Assembly: GCA_963277665.1 (NCBI GenBank)
Contig: OY728121.1
Coordinates: 954,464,097 to 954,528,096 of the forward strand
DNA: 64,000 bases
Reading direction: 5' to 3'
Source of the DNA: Viscum album
Lineage: Eukaryota > Streptophyta > Magnoliopsida > Santalales > Viscaceae
The notes under the pieces are model-generated. The model ran no database searches. It was not told the origin of the DNA and saw nothing but the letters and a program-made list of their open reading frames with translations. Positions 49,839 through 62,533 of the stretch are shown in pieces. Position 1 is the stretch's first letter. Each line of letters begins with the position of its first letter. The translations under genes and the position numbers were made by a program.

Positions 49839-51185
49839 ATGATTTTTAGGAAAATAGGATGGCGCCTCACTTGCCTAGCTGCACCGAGCTCTCAGTCTCC
49901 TAGGGTTTTGGCTTTCCTCATTGGGATTTTTTCTATGTTGTACCTATCTAATTCTATCTTCTCTCCCTCTCTCTCTATTTTGATCTCTTTCTTTGCTTCT
50001 CTTTACGTTTCACTCGACTCCCGGATGGAGCTATAGTTTTCTATCCATCCCCATCTTTGTGCTTTGACCTTTAATTACTTAACTTTTCTCCAAGTTTGAT
50101 TGAAGTATGAGATACGCTAAGGTTTTTTCTAGCATTCTGGGGGAAGATAGATATCCAGGAAATACTGGAGTTGGTCTCCCTTCCTAGGGTTTCAATCACT
50201 TACTTTTATTTGGGTTTCATCCCACTTTCCCTTTTCTAACCCTGGTTTTTTCTAGTTATGGTCCTTCATCTGGTTTCATTTCATTCAAGTTTATCCACTG
50301 GGTTTTATTCACAAAATCTTCTTTCGGGATTCCCAGTACATTTTCCCCAAATCCTATTTCTGCTTTTGTATTCATATTTCTGATGTTTGTTGTTGATTTT
50401 GTTTCTTCAGTGTTTTGTACTGGTCGTATGTCTTCGTGTTTTTTTGGTATGGAAAACATCGATTACAATGTTTTTCTGTTGTACTATAGCGATGATGTTG
50501 GATTCTATGGGAAACATTAGTAGGTGTCTCTTAATATTAGATTTTCTTTATTTTATGCAGTGAAGATGGTGGTTCTCTTGGCATTGGCAGGGTTGGAGCT
50601 GATGATTCCATTGGTGGTTCTTAGTGTCAATAATGGTGTTTGTGGTGGCTTATATGGAGGATTCCCAATGAAATATTTGGTGAATGCGAGGTGGTTAAGT
50701 GTCTGAGGCATGATGATGTCTAAATGAGATTTTTATTTTCAAAGTTTGAGATGGCATTTTGGTTTTCCTTGGTGGAAATGTTGCATGGAGTGTGATCTTT
50801 TTGGTCTGTTTGTTTTTTATTTTTGATGCTAGCCTATACCAGTCATACTAATAGGAAATGATTCAGACAAAGATTGAGAACATAGCTTTCACAGTACCTG
50901 GATATTTTGATTTGGATGATCCAGAGGGTATGGCGCAACCATCGATATCAAGGCTATGCATTTCTATACAGGATAGCTTGCTGAGTAGTTTTGAGAAGGT
51001 ATAGGATTTCTATAATGATGTTGATGTTGGGGAGGGGAATTTCCATGTAGTCTTGTTCTGGAATGAGGCCCCCATGACTTTTGGGTTATTTTTGTGTCTT
51101 TATGACTTTGAAGTCATGTGAGGTTTCCCCCTTTTCCCTTTAAAGGGGGATTATTGAGAAATAAATAATTTTTTTGGCCTTTAGT
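49839..51185 (+). other. GC-richer gene-like block, identity unknown
   Basis: Composition changes sharply here. There is a short CpG-bearing stretch (GGATGGCGCCTCACTTGCC, near 49858), a CT-rich leader-like tract with CTCTCCCTCTCTCTC (about 49960-50010), and T-rich, intron-like sequence up to a good acceptor TTTTATGCAG at 50553-50562. A stretch with DGGSLGIGRVGADDSIGGS coding-like reading follows, then a 3' part ending in AATAAATAA near 51162. That looks like a transcript with leader, intron and polyadenylation signal, or the two ends of a LINE. No family could be named, and frames are interrupted. Confidence 0.3.
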
Positions 51186-53254
51186 CCATTCAGTCAGTGT
51201 AAGAAAATAGTGAACCAAGGGATCGATCCATGAATTCAAGTTTGTGGATAATTGGAACCCCTACATAGATGGAATAAAAATAATAGGGTGAAGAATTTAA
51301 TATTTGAGTTTATGAAAAACATTCTAATACTACTTATCTAATCAAGATATTGTTCTATTTTTCATTAATTTTTTCAGTTGAAAATATTTTCCAGCATGAT
51401 TTACATTAAAGAACATGATATATGCACAAAACCCTTTAATTCCTCTCAAATAATAAATTTTTTGAAGATTGGTAATATTGAGTATTTTACTAGTTTCATT
51501 CGGGTTTATTTTTATACCCTAGTGATCAATCAAAAAATATAGAAATTTTTCAGTTGTTACTCCAAAAGATAATTTTAGTGGGTTTATATTTTGGATTTGT
51601 GTTTGATGATTTGATAAGAAAACCTATCTTTGAATTAAAATATATTTTCACTAAAATTAATTTGAAATTATATCATCCATGTAAAATGCCATTTTTTACC
51701 AAGGATAGATTTAAAAATATTGTTCATCCCTCTTTGGTAATTGGACCCAACAATTTGGAGGCCAAAGGGAATCACTATATAGTATTATACTCCTTAGGGT
51801 TCTATAAAGGTAGTATATTATTCATCCTTAGTAACCATTAAGATAATATTACTGATATAATACCCATACATGAATTAAAGTCCCCAGAGACGTGTCATTT
51901 TTTCAATGAAAAACTTCATGATAGGGGCTGATAAGGCTTTCCTTTGTACAATGGGAGGTCAAACACTAAAATCTATGAAAAATCATAATTTCCTCTTATT
52001 TTTTTCACATATAAAAATTAGAAATCCATTTGGGGGTATTTTACCTCCCAATTGAAATTATCCCTGATAAAGTTATCAAAATCAAATTCCAAACAGGTAC
52101 TATAAGTTGGGTGGATCCTTCTCACCACCTTCTTTTTACCGTGGTGGTTAGTTAGAATACCTAAGAAGTGAACAAATACATGGGGACATAAACGTAAAAT
52201 ATTATTTTATTTTCATATTAACATGAAAAAATGGTATTTGACAAAATTAATGTATTCCTAAATACTCTTCAGGATTCATGGATGCATAATTAATGATGGA
52301 AATAGCTCTTATTTAGTACTCAGATCCACTTTCCTATGTTCACCAAAGGTGGTTGAACCAAATTCCTAAACAATTTGTGGGGGAATATGCAATATCTTTA
52401 TCCTTGAAATCATCCAGGGTGGAGGATGAAATCACTTCTTGAGATTTAGGAGATAGTGTAGAGGTATCATTGTCCTCATTTGGGTCATACTCATTAGAAG
52501 AGTGTGAAGGATCCTCAGACCCAGCTGTTGTCATGTGAATAAAGTTTAATGTACATAACCCTATTGTTCCTCTATAATAATACATTAACAACCAATAAAA
52601 TATCCAATGTTTCTTTTAATATACACCATTCAATCCTGTGATTTGTTAAATATTCTTGAAAATGAGATTAATGTTCCTAGGTAACATAGGTATCTCTTCA
52701 TCTATTGATAGTTTTTGTTCAACAGAGATGAATGATTATCTACCATAAAAGAAGAATATTGTCTGAGGATCCATTCCGTTAGCTATTAGTATCAATTTAT
52801 TTCCTAAATATTAAATTATAACAATAATTAAATTAAAATTGATGACAAAATATCTATCTTGACCAATCCTTGGATTAATCCAAGGCATTTCCAACCCATT
52901 ATTGGCAGTGACTTGTGTTCTATCATCCACAAATATATAATTCCACTCTATTTTATTGCACCTTAATTCAATGTTCTGAGACTCCTAAGATTCAAATGGG
53001 GAGTTATCACCATATATAATATAGACATTCACATAAATTGAATAATTCATACACACATAATTAGAAGAGGGAAATATTTTACTCATCTGAAACTATAGCC
53101 TTACCGACAATGTGTTGAACTTTTTGTCTTAGAAAACCATCTAAAACATGGAATCACATAATTAATACCTAAATAAAGTTTTAATTTTTAAAATTAAAAA
53201 GTTTTTTATTTTCTATTTTCATTCCCTTCATTTTTTAAAATTTTAAGAATCCAG
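51186..53254. other. AT-rich intergenic DNA, nothing firmly recognised
   Basis: About 2 kb. A minus-strand frame at 52591-52340 encodes a Ser/Asp/Glu-rich stretch but has no homologue I recognise and no supporting context. No other signal. Confidence 0.4.
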
Positions 53255-53330
53255 ATCATCCTCTCGATAGCACAGATGGTAGAGAGTTTGGACTTGAAAA
53301 AGTTTGATTCTTGGAGCATTTTATTCCAGT
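53255..53330 (+). mobile_element. tRNA-derived SINE head or tRNA pseudogene
   Basis: TAGCACAGATGG at 53268-53279 matches the polymerase III A box of tRNA genes (TRGYNNARNGG). 21 bases after the A box comes AGTTTGATTCT (53301-53311), about eight of ten fixed positions of the B box GGTTCGANTCC. The sequence between (GGTAGAGAGTTTGGACTTG) follows the D-arm and anticodon-arm layout of tRNA-derived plant SINEs. It cannot fold as a full tRNA because the acceptor halves do not pair. A downstream tail and target duplication were not identified. Confidence 0.5.
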
Positions 53331-55011
53331 GCATAGAGAAATATAACCTCATCATTATTGTTAGAAACATATACATGAATTAAATATATTTATATATATC
53401 AATCTTAATGTTTTACTACAAATAGTATGAGTATATTACATTTAGTGGAATCCATTTCTATATGATATATTTCAGAAAAAACACTTCATTAACTAACTCT
53501 CTAAGACTTAATAATGATTTAATATGAGTCTCTGTAAAAATTTTAGAAGGTTAAAGTGTTTCCAAAATCAAAATTCATTCAATAATTATGAATATATGCT
53601 TAAATACATAGTATATCATAGATGGAGACCTATGAATTATTGCATTTTATTTTCCCCTAGCATGGAGTTTAGTAAAGTAAATTAGATGTGATGATCATCC
53701 CCCACCTAGGTCAGAGTTAGGTAATATATTTATTTTTTAAATTATAGGTTTATCTAGTTTTCACATACCCCATGATTGGCAAGGTTATCATTCCCTTTCC
53801 TATATTTCCACTATAACGGTAGATATGGAAAGATTTCCAGAGGTTCCAAGATCAAATTGAAGTTCTTATTGGTATTATTGAAGCACATACCTCTAATTTC
53901 TAGAAAAATGCATGATTTAAGTAGGAATATAACATAAACATTAAGGTTTACCTTGGGTGTGTATTCTTTCACCCTTGTGTCCTCCCTCATTTATATTGGT
54001 GGAAAAGAATATTCAAATGATTCTTCACTGATAGTGAATGTCTTTTAGAAGAAAAAAATTAATAAAAATATATTGTGACTCCTCATCAAAAGAAAATTCT
54101 TTTTGGTTCTACAGTTCCCATTATCCCAGTGATAACGGAGAGAAATACGGAAGATTCATAACTATATTAGGCACTCATGGTGGATCCACATTTTTTTCTT
54201 TTTTAATGATGATTGTACAAATATTTAGAATATTATAGGGAATATGATTTTGTATTTGGAGTTTTAGAGGTAATTGGGGATATGACTAGTACATTTAGTC
54301 ACAACATAATGATTTAATGCGTGATATTGATAGACTTTTGAGCCATCCAATCACTAAATATTTACATGTTGGAATCAATGACTTCAAATCATTCTCATTA
54401 TTCTCCTAAATGTGTATTTTAAATATAATTCACCTATTTCAATGGATTATAAAAGCTTACCTATATTTAATTTACCATCCATTGAAGTTGTTCATTGAAT
54501 AAAAATCAATATTATATGTTTTCCCCCACATCAAGTATTAGAGTAAATAATTGCAATTATCATTCAACCGTACCTCATTTTTATTTATGACATCTGAGAG
54601 TGTGAAAATATTATTTTGTTGGGTTGTAATGAAATATTCTATGAAATATTCATTTCCAACCGAATAAACTTTATTCATTATATTTTTAAAATTATTATGG
54701 TTTTAATCCTTCTTTAAAGCCTATATTTTTGGATTATCATATTAGTGTTGTTGAAACATCCAAGGATGAGGAACCGGGTTTTATTTTATGTGTTATGGTT
54801 TTGGAGCCAACACTAGTGCTGGTTTGAGAGTGACCATTTTATTTTCCACTTTCCAGAATTCCTCACCTATGTTGATGATGTTTCTAATGATTTAATTTTG
54901 GAGTTATAAAGGGTATTTCCAAACATAGTTATACTATAACATATTCTATGGACCTTACATTATACTTTAAAGGAGACAGTACTATTAATAGTTGTTATAA
55001 TCAAGAGGTTT
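53331..55011. other. AT-rich intergenic DNA, nothing recognised
   Basis: About 1.7 kb up to the left LTR of the next element. No gene or RNA signal was seen. Confidence 0.4.
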
Positions 55012-57203
55012 TGTTATGGATTAATTAACAATATTAATTGTTTTTTTGGATAAGTATACGAAGGATGTGAAATACCCAAAGATACACGGTGACATGGATG
55101 AATAACCTAAATTTGTTTTATTCTAGTCTTGGAAGAGTAATTTTTTAATTCATAAAAGTCACATACATGGATTTAATGTTTGAAAATTCATGAAAATGAC
55201 ATACATGGAATTTGATATTTTCTAGAAGTTTTGATATTTTAGAATATGATGTGAAGTAGACGTATAAAGTTTATTCTTTATGTGTTTTAAAAGTTTTGGT
55301 GTAATTTAAGAAGGATAATTTTTGGAATATTGATTTTTTTTACCAATGTGTTTTGAAAAATGTATAATAAGGAGGAATTGTTTTGAATGTTGATTTTAAG
55401 TGGTTCTAATAGTTTTACTAATGGTGGTGTTGGTTGGGAAGATATTATAAAAAGGTTATATTTTTCTCAAACTAAATTTTATGGGAAGGTTCTTGGAAGA
55501 AAACATTTATGTATGGAAGATGAACCTGATTTGAAATTAGGAAAAGGCATGGAGCATCTTGTATACATAAGAGTATATTCTAATAGAGGAAGAAGAATTT
55601 ATAGTGTAAAAAACACATTACATAAATATGTAAGTGTATCTCTACTAAATTTGTAAGGGCTACCTGGATGAAAATTGGTATATTCATGATATATAATAAT
55701 CATTCAGGAAAATACACAATTTTAAATTTTAGAGAAGTACGTTAGTGAAAAAAGGTTATTGAGAGGCCTCAATGAGGTATGTAAGGTTCATCAAAATAAC
55801 ACATAAAAGTAAAAAAGATAGGGAAATGATATAGTCTTTAAAATGGGTGAATATATAAGAATTATTTCCATTACATAAGGGAGAAACATAAGAGTCATTT
55901 TCATGTCTCAAGGAAAGTATGTAAGAATCATTTCAAATAACTAGGGATGATATGAGAGATCCATTTACTTGAATCAGGGGTAAAAAGAAAGAGTCATTTT
56001 CATGATTCCTGGGTTATACCTAAGTGTCATTCCATTTTCTATATAAGGTGAATAATTTATTAGAAACAAATTATGAGACACACTATTAATCATAAAATAA
56101 AATATATAATGTTAACAGAATGATAATAATTCGTATTTAATGAATATATTTTGACATATTCCATTAACACAACATAATTTAATGTGTCCATGTGATAGAG
56201 AAATTTCATGATTCAACAAGCACAATCAATCATGAGATAGTAGAGAATAATGTAAAAATATTTATTGAATATTTTAAGGATGAAATGGTTGATAATTATG
56301 GGTAATTAATTTGGATATATTCATAGAGACAAATATTTTGAATAAAATATTGATGTGGTTCTAGGAATTCTTATAATAAGACAAGAAGAATAATAGTGTG
56401 AGTCTCAAAACTATATCTACACTGAATTAAACTTCTATATTTGATTAATTCAAGAGACACGTATTATGGATAAAGAAGTAGTTCCATTGATATACGAAGT
56501 TGTTAAGGAGATCAGAGTGAAACAAGATAACACAAGTTTTGGATAATCGTTTTTGGGAATCGTTAGTCACTTCTGTGATCATTTGTAAGACGATGATCAA
56601 ATCCTCCCCAAAATAGGATACTCTTATCTTGATTTTGAGGATGAAACCATAAGAAAAAATTTTAACAAGGATTTTATTTTTTCTAAATGAAATAATAGGA
56701 GTGTAGTGAATGGAAACATTAATTGAGAATCTACTTGGAGTTGAGGATAAATAGTGTCTCAAAAACCAATATTGGTATGGAATATACCTTTATATTTATA
56801 AATTTTTTAAGAGAACCACATGTCTATAAACTAACTAATCATCACTGAAGTAGTGAATAAATGGGAGAAGTGGGAGTTACCCTAGGATTGATAGTTTGTC
56901 ATTCCAAAAGCCATATAAAAACTATTTTTAATAGTGTTACTTTCTTATATATTGACACACTTTTTGTCTATTCTCCATGGAATATCATATTCTAGTGAAC
57001 CAAGTAAAAAATCTATTTCATATGGATGAATTACATTTCTATACTCATGAATAAGATTTGGTGAGAGATAGTGAGAATAGTTAAATTTTTATTTCAACTG
57101 ATATAGGAAAAAGATCTGAAAGGGTATGATCAAGAGAAATAAAAACTAGATTCTATAATCCCCCTAATTCACCCTATTTCACAGCATATCTCATGTCAAA
57201 ACA
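55012..57203 (+). repeat. Left (5') LTR of the second LTR element
   Basis: It shares with 60510-62533, in order: GATAAGTATACGAAGGATGTG, GGTGACATGGATGAA, a CTACCTGGATGAAAA block (TCACTTGGATGAAAA in the partner), AGAGTGAAACAAGATAA, ATCATTTG, CTTGGAGTTGAGGATAAA, AATATTGGTATGGA, TCTATAAA and GAAGTAGTGAA. It is about 170 bases longer than its partner, partly because of a local ~52-bp repeat at 55850-56040. Confidence 0.75.
55850..56040. repeat. ~52-bp tandem repeat inside the left LTR
   Basis: Three to four loose copies of an AAACATAAGAGTCATTTTCATG-like unit (variants AGTATGTAAGAATCATTTC, AAGAAAGAGTCATTTTCATG). It is not expanded in the right LTR, so the change occurred after insertion or was lost from one copy. 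Confidence 0.6.
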
Positions 57204-60200
57204 AGTGGTATTGGAGAGAAATTGTAATTTTATTTGGATTTCCACATTCATGATCAATATTTTGAATTTCTATGGCTCCGATTTCATGAAAAGATAGGAT
57301 GATAGTTCAAGATAAGAGTGAACTAGAGGAATTTATTGTTCTTGAATTAAGTATTATGGGTGATCTTAAAGAATTATATTTTCAAAGAAAGATTAATCAT
57401 AATATTTGAGGACTATTGAAAGAGTTCAATCTATATATTGAATAATATGAAACTGAAAAATGCCACCTTAAACAAGTAATTTAAGATTGGGATGAAATTC
57501 ATGAAAAATAAAAAATTGGTATTGATTTGAATCTAAAGGTAGAATAATAACCCAAGAGTATAGAATTTGTTTCTACTTTTAGAGATCAAAATGAGATAAT
57601 TGAGTCTATTGGGGAAGAATTTTCTATGTTTAATACTAATACTTATAAGAATTCCTTAGAGGATGATTTATGTAAAAAACGTTTTTGGTATTTTGAAAAG
57701 AATATGATTCAAATATATATGATGAGACTACTGATTAATAAGAGCTAAAAAATGTTTAAATAAATAGATGTGAGGAAGATATTCAGAAAAAGTGACCAAC
57801 AGAGAATTTTAATGTAGGTAAAAGATAATTTTAGAAGAATTAATTAACAAAAATAGGTTAGAAAGTGGATAAGTATTTGAATTGAAAAAACAGAATTATA
57901 AATAGAATAATTAAAACATGGTTTTTTATTATGAGATATTTGGTCATAAATTATGTTTTTATAAAGAAGTTATTGGATTTATTTTTGATCTGGAAAGGAA
58001 TGGAATATCAAAGTCACTCATAACACAAGAGAGAAGGTATAAATCTAATAATTTTTTTATTATAATTCTTATATTTATGGTTTCAATAACCTAAAAAATA
58101 AATAAAAATGTTAAAAAATTATTTTACCAAACATTGGGATTTAAAATACACTAATATAGGTACCTAGTTTTGTTTTGTCCCATGTGGCTATTTGATAAAA
58201 ATGTGCAAAATGGAATTTGTGGAATAAAATTCATGTTTTATAATTAGAATCAATGATCAATACAATATATGATGTTATGAATTTGGATACCATGGGAATA
58301 TTTAAATGTATTGTAATATGAAGAGGAAAAGGAATTTTATAGAAGACCACTACTCCTACAACCATTGGAAATAAAGACAGAATTCAATGAAAATATGTTT
58401 CATTGAAGAAAGGGTTCACATGATTATAGAATGATGAGATAAACTATTATAGGGATTTACATCTATTATCAAAGGATGTTATCGTGCAACGACCTTCATG
58501 GAAGGAAAAGAATAAATTTTTGAAAACTAAGAGTAAGGAAGAATATATCCTTATGAACCATTAAGAATATGTTAGGAGAAAGAAATATTTCCAAAATATG
58601 GAAAATAAATAACATAAAGAGGCTTTTAAAATTTTATGAGTATGTATTTTTATGAAGAGGAAGGAATATTATACAAGTATAGCCATTGATAATATCACCA
58701 TAGTGAAAATATACATGAAATAAAAGCATAACATGAGTGATAACACACAAAATAATCAGTAACAATTCATTAGTGGTATAATTTAAATAAATAAAACTAA
58801 ATATACTCAAAATAAAGATAAAAAATAAAGGTTTGTTCAATATTTCAAACCATATTTTTCTACTTGATCATGTTTGGAGGTATCCCCGCCCCATGTGTTT
58901 AATTTTTTTTTCCTATTTTTTGTAGTTATGTTTATTTAAGTAGATGATTTGATCCATGGAGTGTGATTCTAATGAAAGAAGATATATGAATTAAATGTGA
59001 TCAAAATTATTAAAGTTCTTAATTAGCATCAAGACTTAACAAAAACTCTAAAATGTTATTTTGGCCTTATATGACACAACAAATGGTGTCAAGAAACCAC
59101 TTTAGTGTTTAAAACTAAATATAGAGTTACATAGTGAAATAAAGAAGATCAGATGATAAAGAGCATGATATGAAGTCAAAATGGATTTAAATCCACATAT
59201 GAAATATCCTATTGATAGAAACCAACATTTATGATCCAAAAATTGTATCATAGAATATCTAAATTGGTACCAAACCACTAAAATAAGAATAAGTAAAATA
59301 AATATAAGAATTAAAAAAATTCATGAAATTTATGATTATTTTTTCATGTACTAATCAGGTGTTATTAGTTCATTATTTTTTATGATACCAAAAATGTTAG
59401 GGAATAATGTCTAAAAACAAAAAAAAATAGTTCACTATGCTAAAAATTATCTCAATACATGTAGTCAATAATAGATTTTTTTTGGGGGGGGGGAGTTAGT
59501 GATGAGTACTTAATGGATGTTTATCCTTATCTAGAAATTTATAATCCATAATAATTATATAAGATTCAATTATATAAATTGGTATCACATGTTTTTCACG
59601 AAAAAGTTCTATGAGTTGTCTCAAAATGTGGTATGACACACACACTAGGCACTGAAATTTTTAGTCACTAATGTTCTTTCATAATTGTATTATATATCAC
59701 AAGAAGCATTGTTATTGGAATTAATGGAACAATAAATATGTTTTTATGGAAGTAAATGATTGAAATAGTTAGCTTTGATGTTGTTGGATTTGAATAGTAT
59801 TTCCCAAAATGCGTGCTAAATTACTGTCCTAAAGGATTTTATATTAAATTATTTTTAATTTGTAAATTTACCCACATATGTTTTTGAGTAAAAGATATCT
59901 AGAGAGAGGAAATGTTTCATGTATTTAAAGTAAAAAAATATGGAAATTTATATTCAATAATTGGAATCGTGGTTTACGTGAAATGTATGAAGTTACACTA
60001 ATAGTAAAAGAATCAAAGGTTCAACCAATAATTGTTTTTAGAGAACCTAAAGTTTTAAATGTGGAAAATATAACCAATAGTCCATGTGCTATATCTGAAT
60101 TGAATGTAGTTAATAGGGATTAATTTTTCAAAGGTAAACTCTAAAATAGATGGCTAATCTATGTTTTTTTATGTTAACTAATGGTATCATGTGGGTTGTG

Positions 60201-60509
60201 AATAGTAAAGAATTTCTTGAATAGTATTAATGATCTAAATATCAGAATTTGATATAAAAAACATTCAAGACAAATGGAGAGTATTACTGAGATGATACCT
60301 GAAATAAATTCTATGATAAATTGGAGAGAATGCAATGATAAATTATTGATAAAATACCTTTTTTATTTTATCAATGTCGGGGGAATGAGAATAAAGAACC
60401 ATATATATGTAATGTTTTTTGAAGTACATAGAGTTAAATTGTATATTCTTATTTATGGTAGTATTTTTTTAAAAATAAAAAGTAAAATATTGTTTCAACC
60501 ATAAGGTTG
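57204..60509 (+). pseudogene. Interior of the second LTR element, unrecognised and decayed
   Basis: Purine-rich, with several short coding-like runs on the plus strand (for example a stretch around 57560-57720 with an acidic, Glu/Asp/Asn-rich translation). Near 57920-57970 the reading FYYEIFGHKLCFYK has the GH and one Cys of a retroviral-type zinc knuckle, with other Cys positions possibly changed to Tyr. At 60274-60504 there is a 76-codon open frame (MESITEMIPE...) with no recognised domain. No RT, RNase H or integrase motif was found on either strand. The family cannot be assigned. Confidence 0.35.
57206..57218 (+). other. Primer binding site (initiator Met tRNA type, degenerate)
   Basis: TGGTATTGGAGAG against TGGTATCAGAGC, two bases after an LTR end of ...ACA. 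Its position supports both the LTR boundary and the plus orientation. Confidence 0.55.
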
Positions 60510-62533
60510 TGTGTTGGATTTTTTTGACAATTCGTGTTGGATTTTTTGATAAGTATATGAAGGATGTGAAATACTTGAGGATAAATGGTGACATAGATGA
60601 ACAATAAAAATATGGAATATTATTTTTTAAAATTAGTTATTGAATTCATAAAATTTACATACCGAGATTTAATGTTTTGGGATTCATTACTTTGATATAC
60701 ATGGTTTTTAATTTTTTTTCATAAGTTATGATATTTTAAAATAATAAATTATTGTGGATGTCAAAATGTTATTATGAAAGTGTTTTCAAAATTATTTTCT
60801 AGATAATAAAGGATAAGTCTTACAAGAATAATAATTTTATTTTGAAAAATTAAAATAGAATGGGATTTGAAGGTTGAATACTTCCATATGTTTTTTTGAA
60901 ATAATTATAGAATTTTCACCAAAACTAGGATTAGTCCAAGAGTTATTTTACAAAGTATTGTATGTTTCAGAAATTATATTTTATGAGAAATTTATTGGAT
61001 GACCAAATGTTATTTCTAGAAGGTGATCTTAACTTGAAATCTAGAAAATTCATGAGGCACTATATATAAGAAATAGTATGTTATTAAAGAGGGATTAGAA
61101 TTATTGAAGGAAAAAATATATAACATGTATATATAAGAGTAACTTTACAAAATTTATAAGGGTCACTTGGATGAAAAAAGACAAATTATTGATATATATG
61201 ATTTATTTTTGAAAATATATAAGAGTAACCTTTGAATAAGTGAAGGAATTTGGAAAATTCATAAATAAGCCTTATTGTGGAAATGTAATCACAAGGAGAT
61301 CATATGTAATAGTAATTTAGTTTACTCGAGGGAGTTAAATAAGGGTCTTTACATTCTCTTTTAAGGTGAATACTTGACAAAAAATCAATCATGATACAAA
61401 ATAATAATGATAAAATATTTTTGATAATGAATATATAATGAAAATAATGTTTGGACCATGAGGAGACATAACCAAATTCTAGTGGTATTATCAATTTGAC
61501 AAATTTTAGAGTAATTACACACCATAATAGGCTTAATGAATCAATAGGTTCTAGAAATTCATGTCATGATAATTAAGGAAGATCGTGGGGAATAAATGGT
61601 TTATAATTATTTAGATTTAATATTGAGAAAATGATATTGAAAAATATTTCAGAATTAATATTCAAACAGTTATATACAAGTTTATAGGAAGAAAATAATA
61701 ATAATAAAGTGAGTATGAATTATTTATCTATAGGGAATTCCATTTATATATCAAATTTATTAAATATAGAATTTTAAAATAATAAAAAAGAGTTATATTG
61801 TTATACCTGGCTGTTGAAGTGGTCAGAGTGAAATAAGATAATTCTAGTGTCGGAGAATATTTATCTAGGGGAGGTTAGTGACTACCATGATCATTTGGAA
61901 AATAAATAATAAATCATCATATAAATAATATAACCTCGTCTTGATTTAGAATAATAATTCACAAGACAAAACTATCTATAATGAGTTGATCTTATCTATA
62001 ATAAAGAAGAGGTGTGCTGTGAACAAAGAGATTAACAAAAACATATACTTGGAGTTGAAGATAAAAGGTTTATTGAAAAACTATATTGATATGGAAGATT
62101 CTTTCAAATATATAGACTTTTGAATAGAATATCATGTCTATAAATTGAAAAATGATTCATAGAAGTAGTGAACTTAGGTAAAATGAGGGAGTGAACCTTG
62201 GATCAATAGTGTGTATTTCTTAAATATTTTTAACAAATATTGTGAGTAGTGTTACCTTATAGTATGTTGAAACAACATCGATATATTTTTACTGGTTATG
62301 TTATTGTTTTTAACCAAGTAATTTTTTTTCAAGTGTATGATTTATATTTTTAAATTCACGATTTTTATTCAATGTGAGAGTGTGGGAATGAAATTAACCA
62401 ATTTTTAAACCCTTTTTCCTACTAATAAAATCAAAAAGGTAATAATCAAGTAAAATAAAAACATAATTTACACAGTACCCTAATTAAATCCCTCAAAATA
62501 TGTATATAGAGGTATATGTAAATCTCATTATAG
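60510..62533 (+). repeat. Right (3') LTR of the second LTR element
   Basis: Partner of 55012-57203. It begins TGTGTTGGATT and contains a tandem duplication of GTGTTGGATTTTTT (about 60511 and 60534). The shared ATCTCAT block near 62522 marks the region of its right end. The terminal dinucleotide CA is not preserved. Confidence 0.7.

Larger units (their letters stand above)
55012..62533 (+). mobile_element. Old LTR retrotransposon of unknown family (7.5 kb)
   Basis: Two long direct repeats (about 55012-57203 and 60510-62533) align through many blocks in the same order. The left copy ends ...AAAACA, and two bases later comes TGGTATTGGAGAG (57206), close to the initiator-Met-tRNA primer site. 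This fixes the orientation as plus. The five bases GGTTT precede the left repeat (55007-55011) and follow the right one (62534-62538), a possible target duplication. The 3.3-kb interior is A-rich and looks once-coding in places, but no reverse transcriptase or integrase motif could be read. It may be a non-autonomous or very decayed copy. Boundaries are approximate. Confidence 0.68.

Noticed and set aside
52340..52591. 83-codon minus-strand frame, Ser/Asp/Glu-rich
   Set aside because: It looks exon-like in composition but has no recognisable family and no neighbouring exons.
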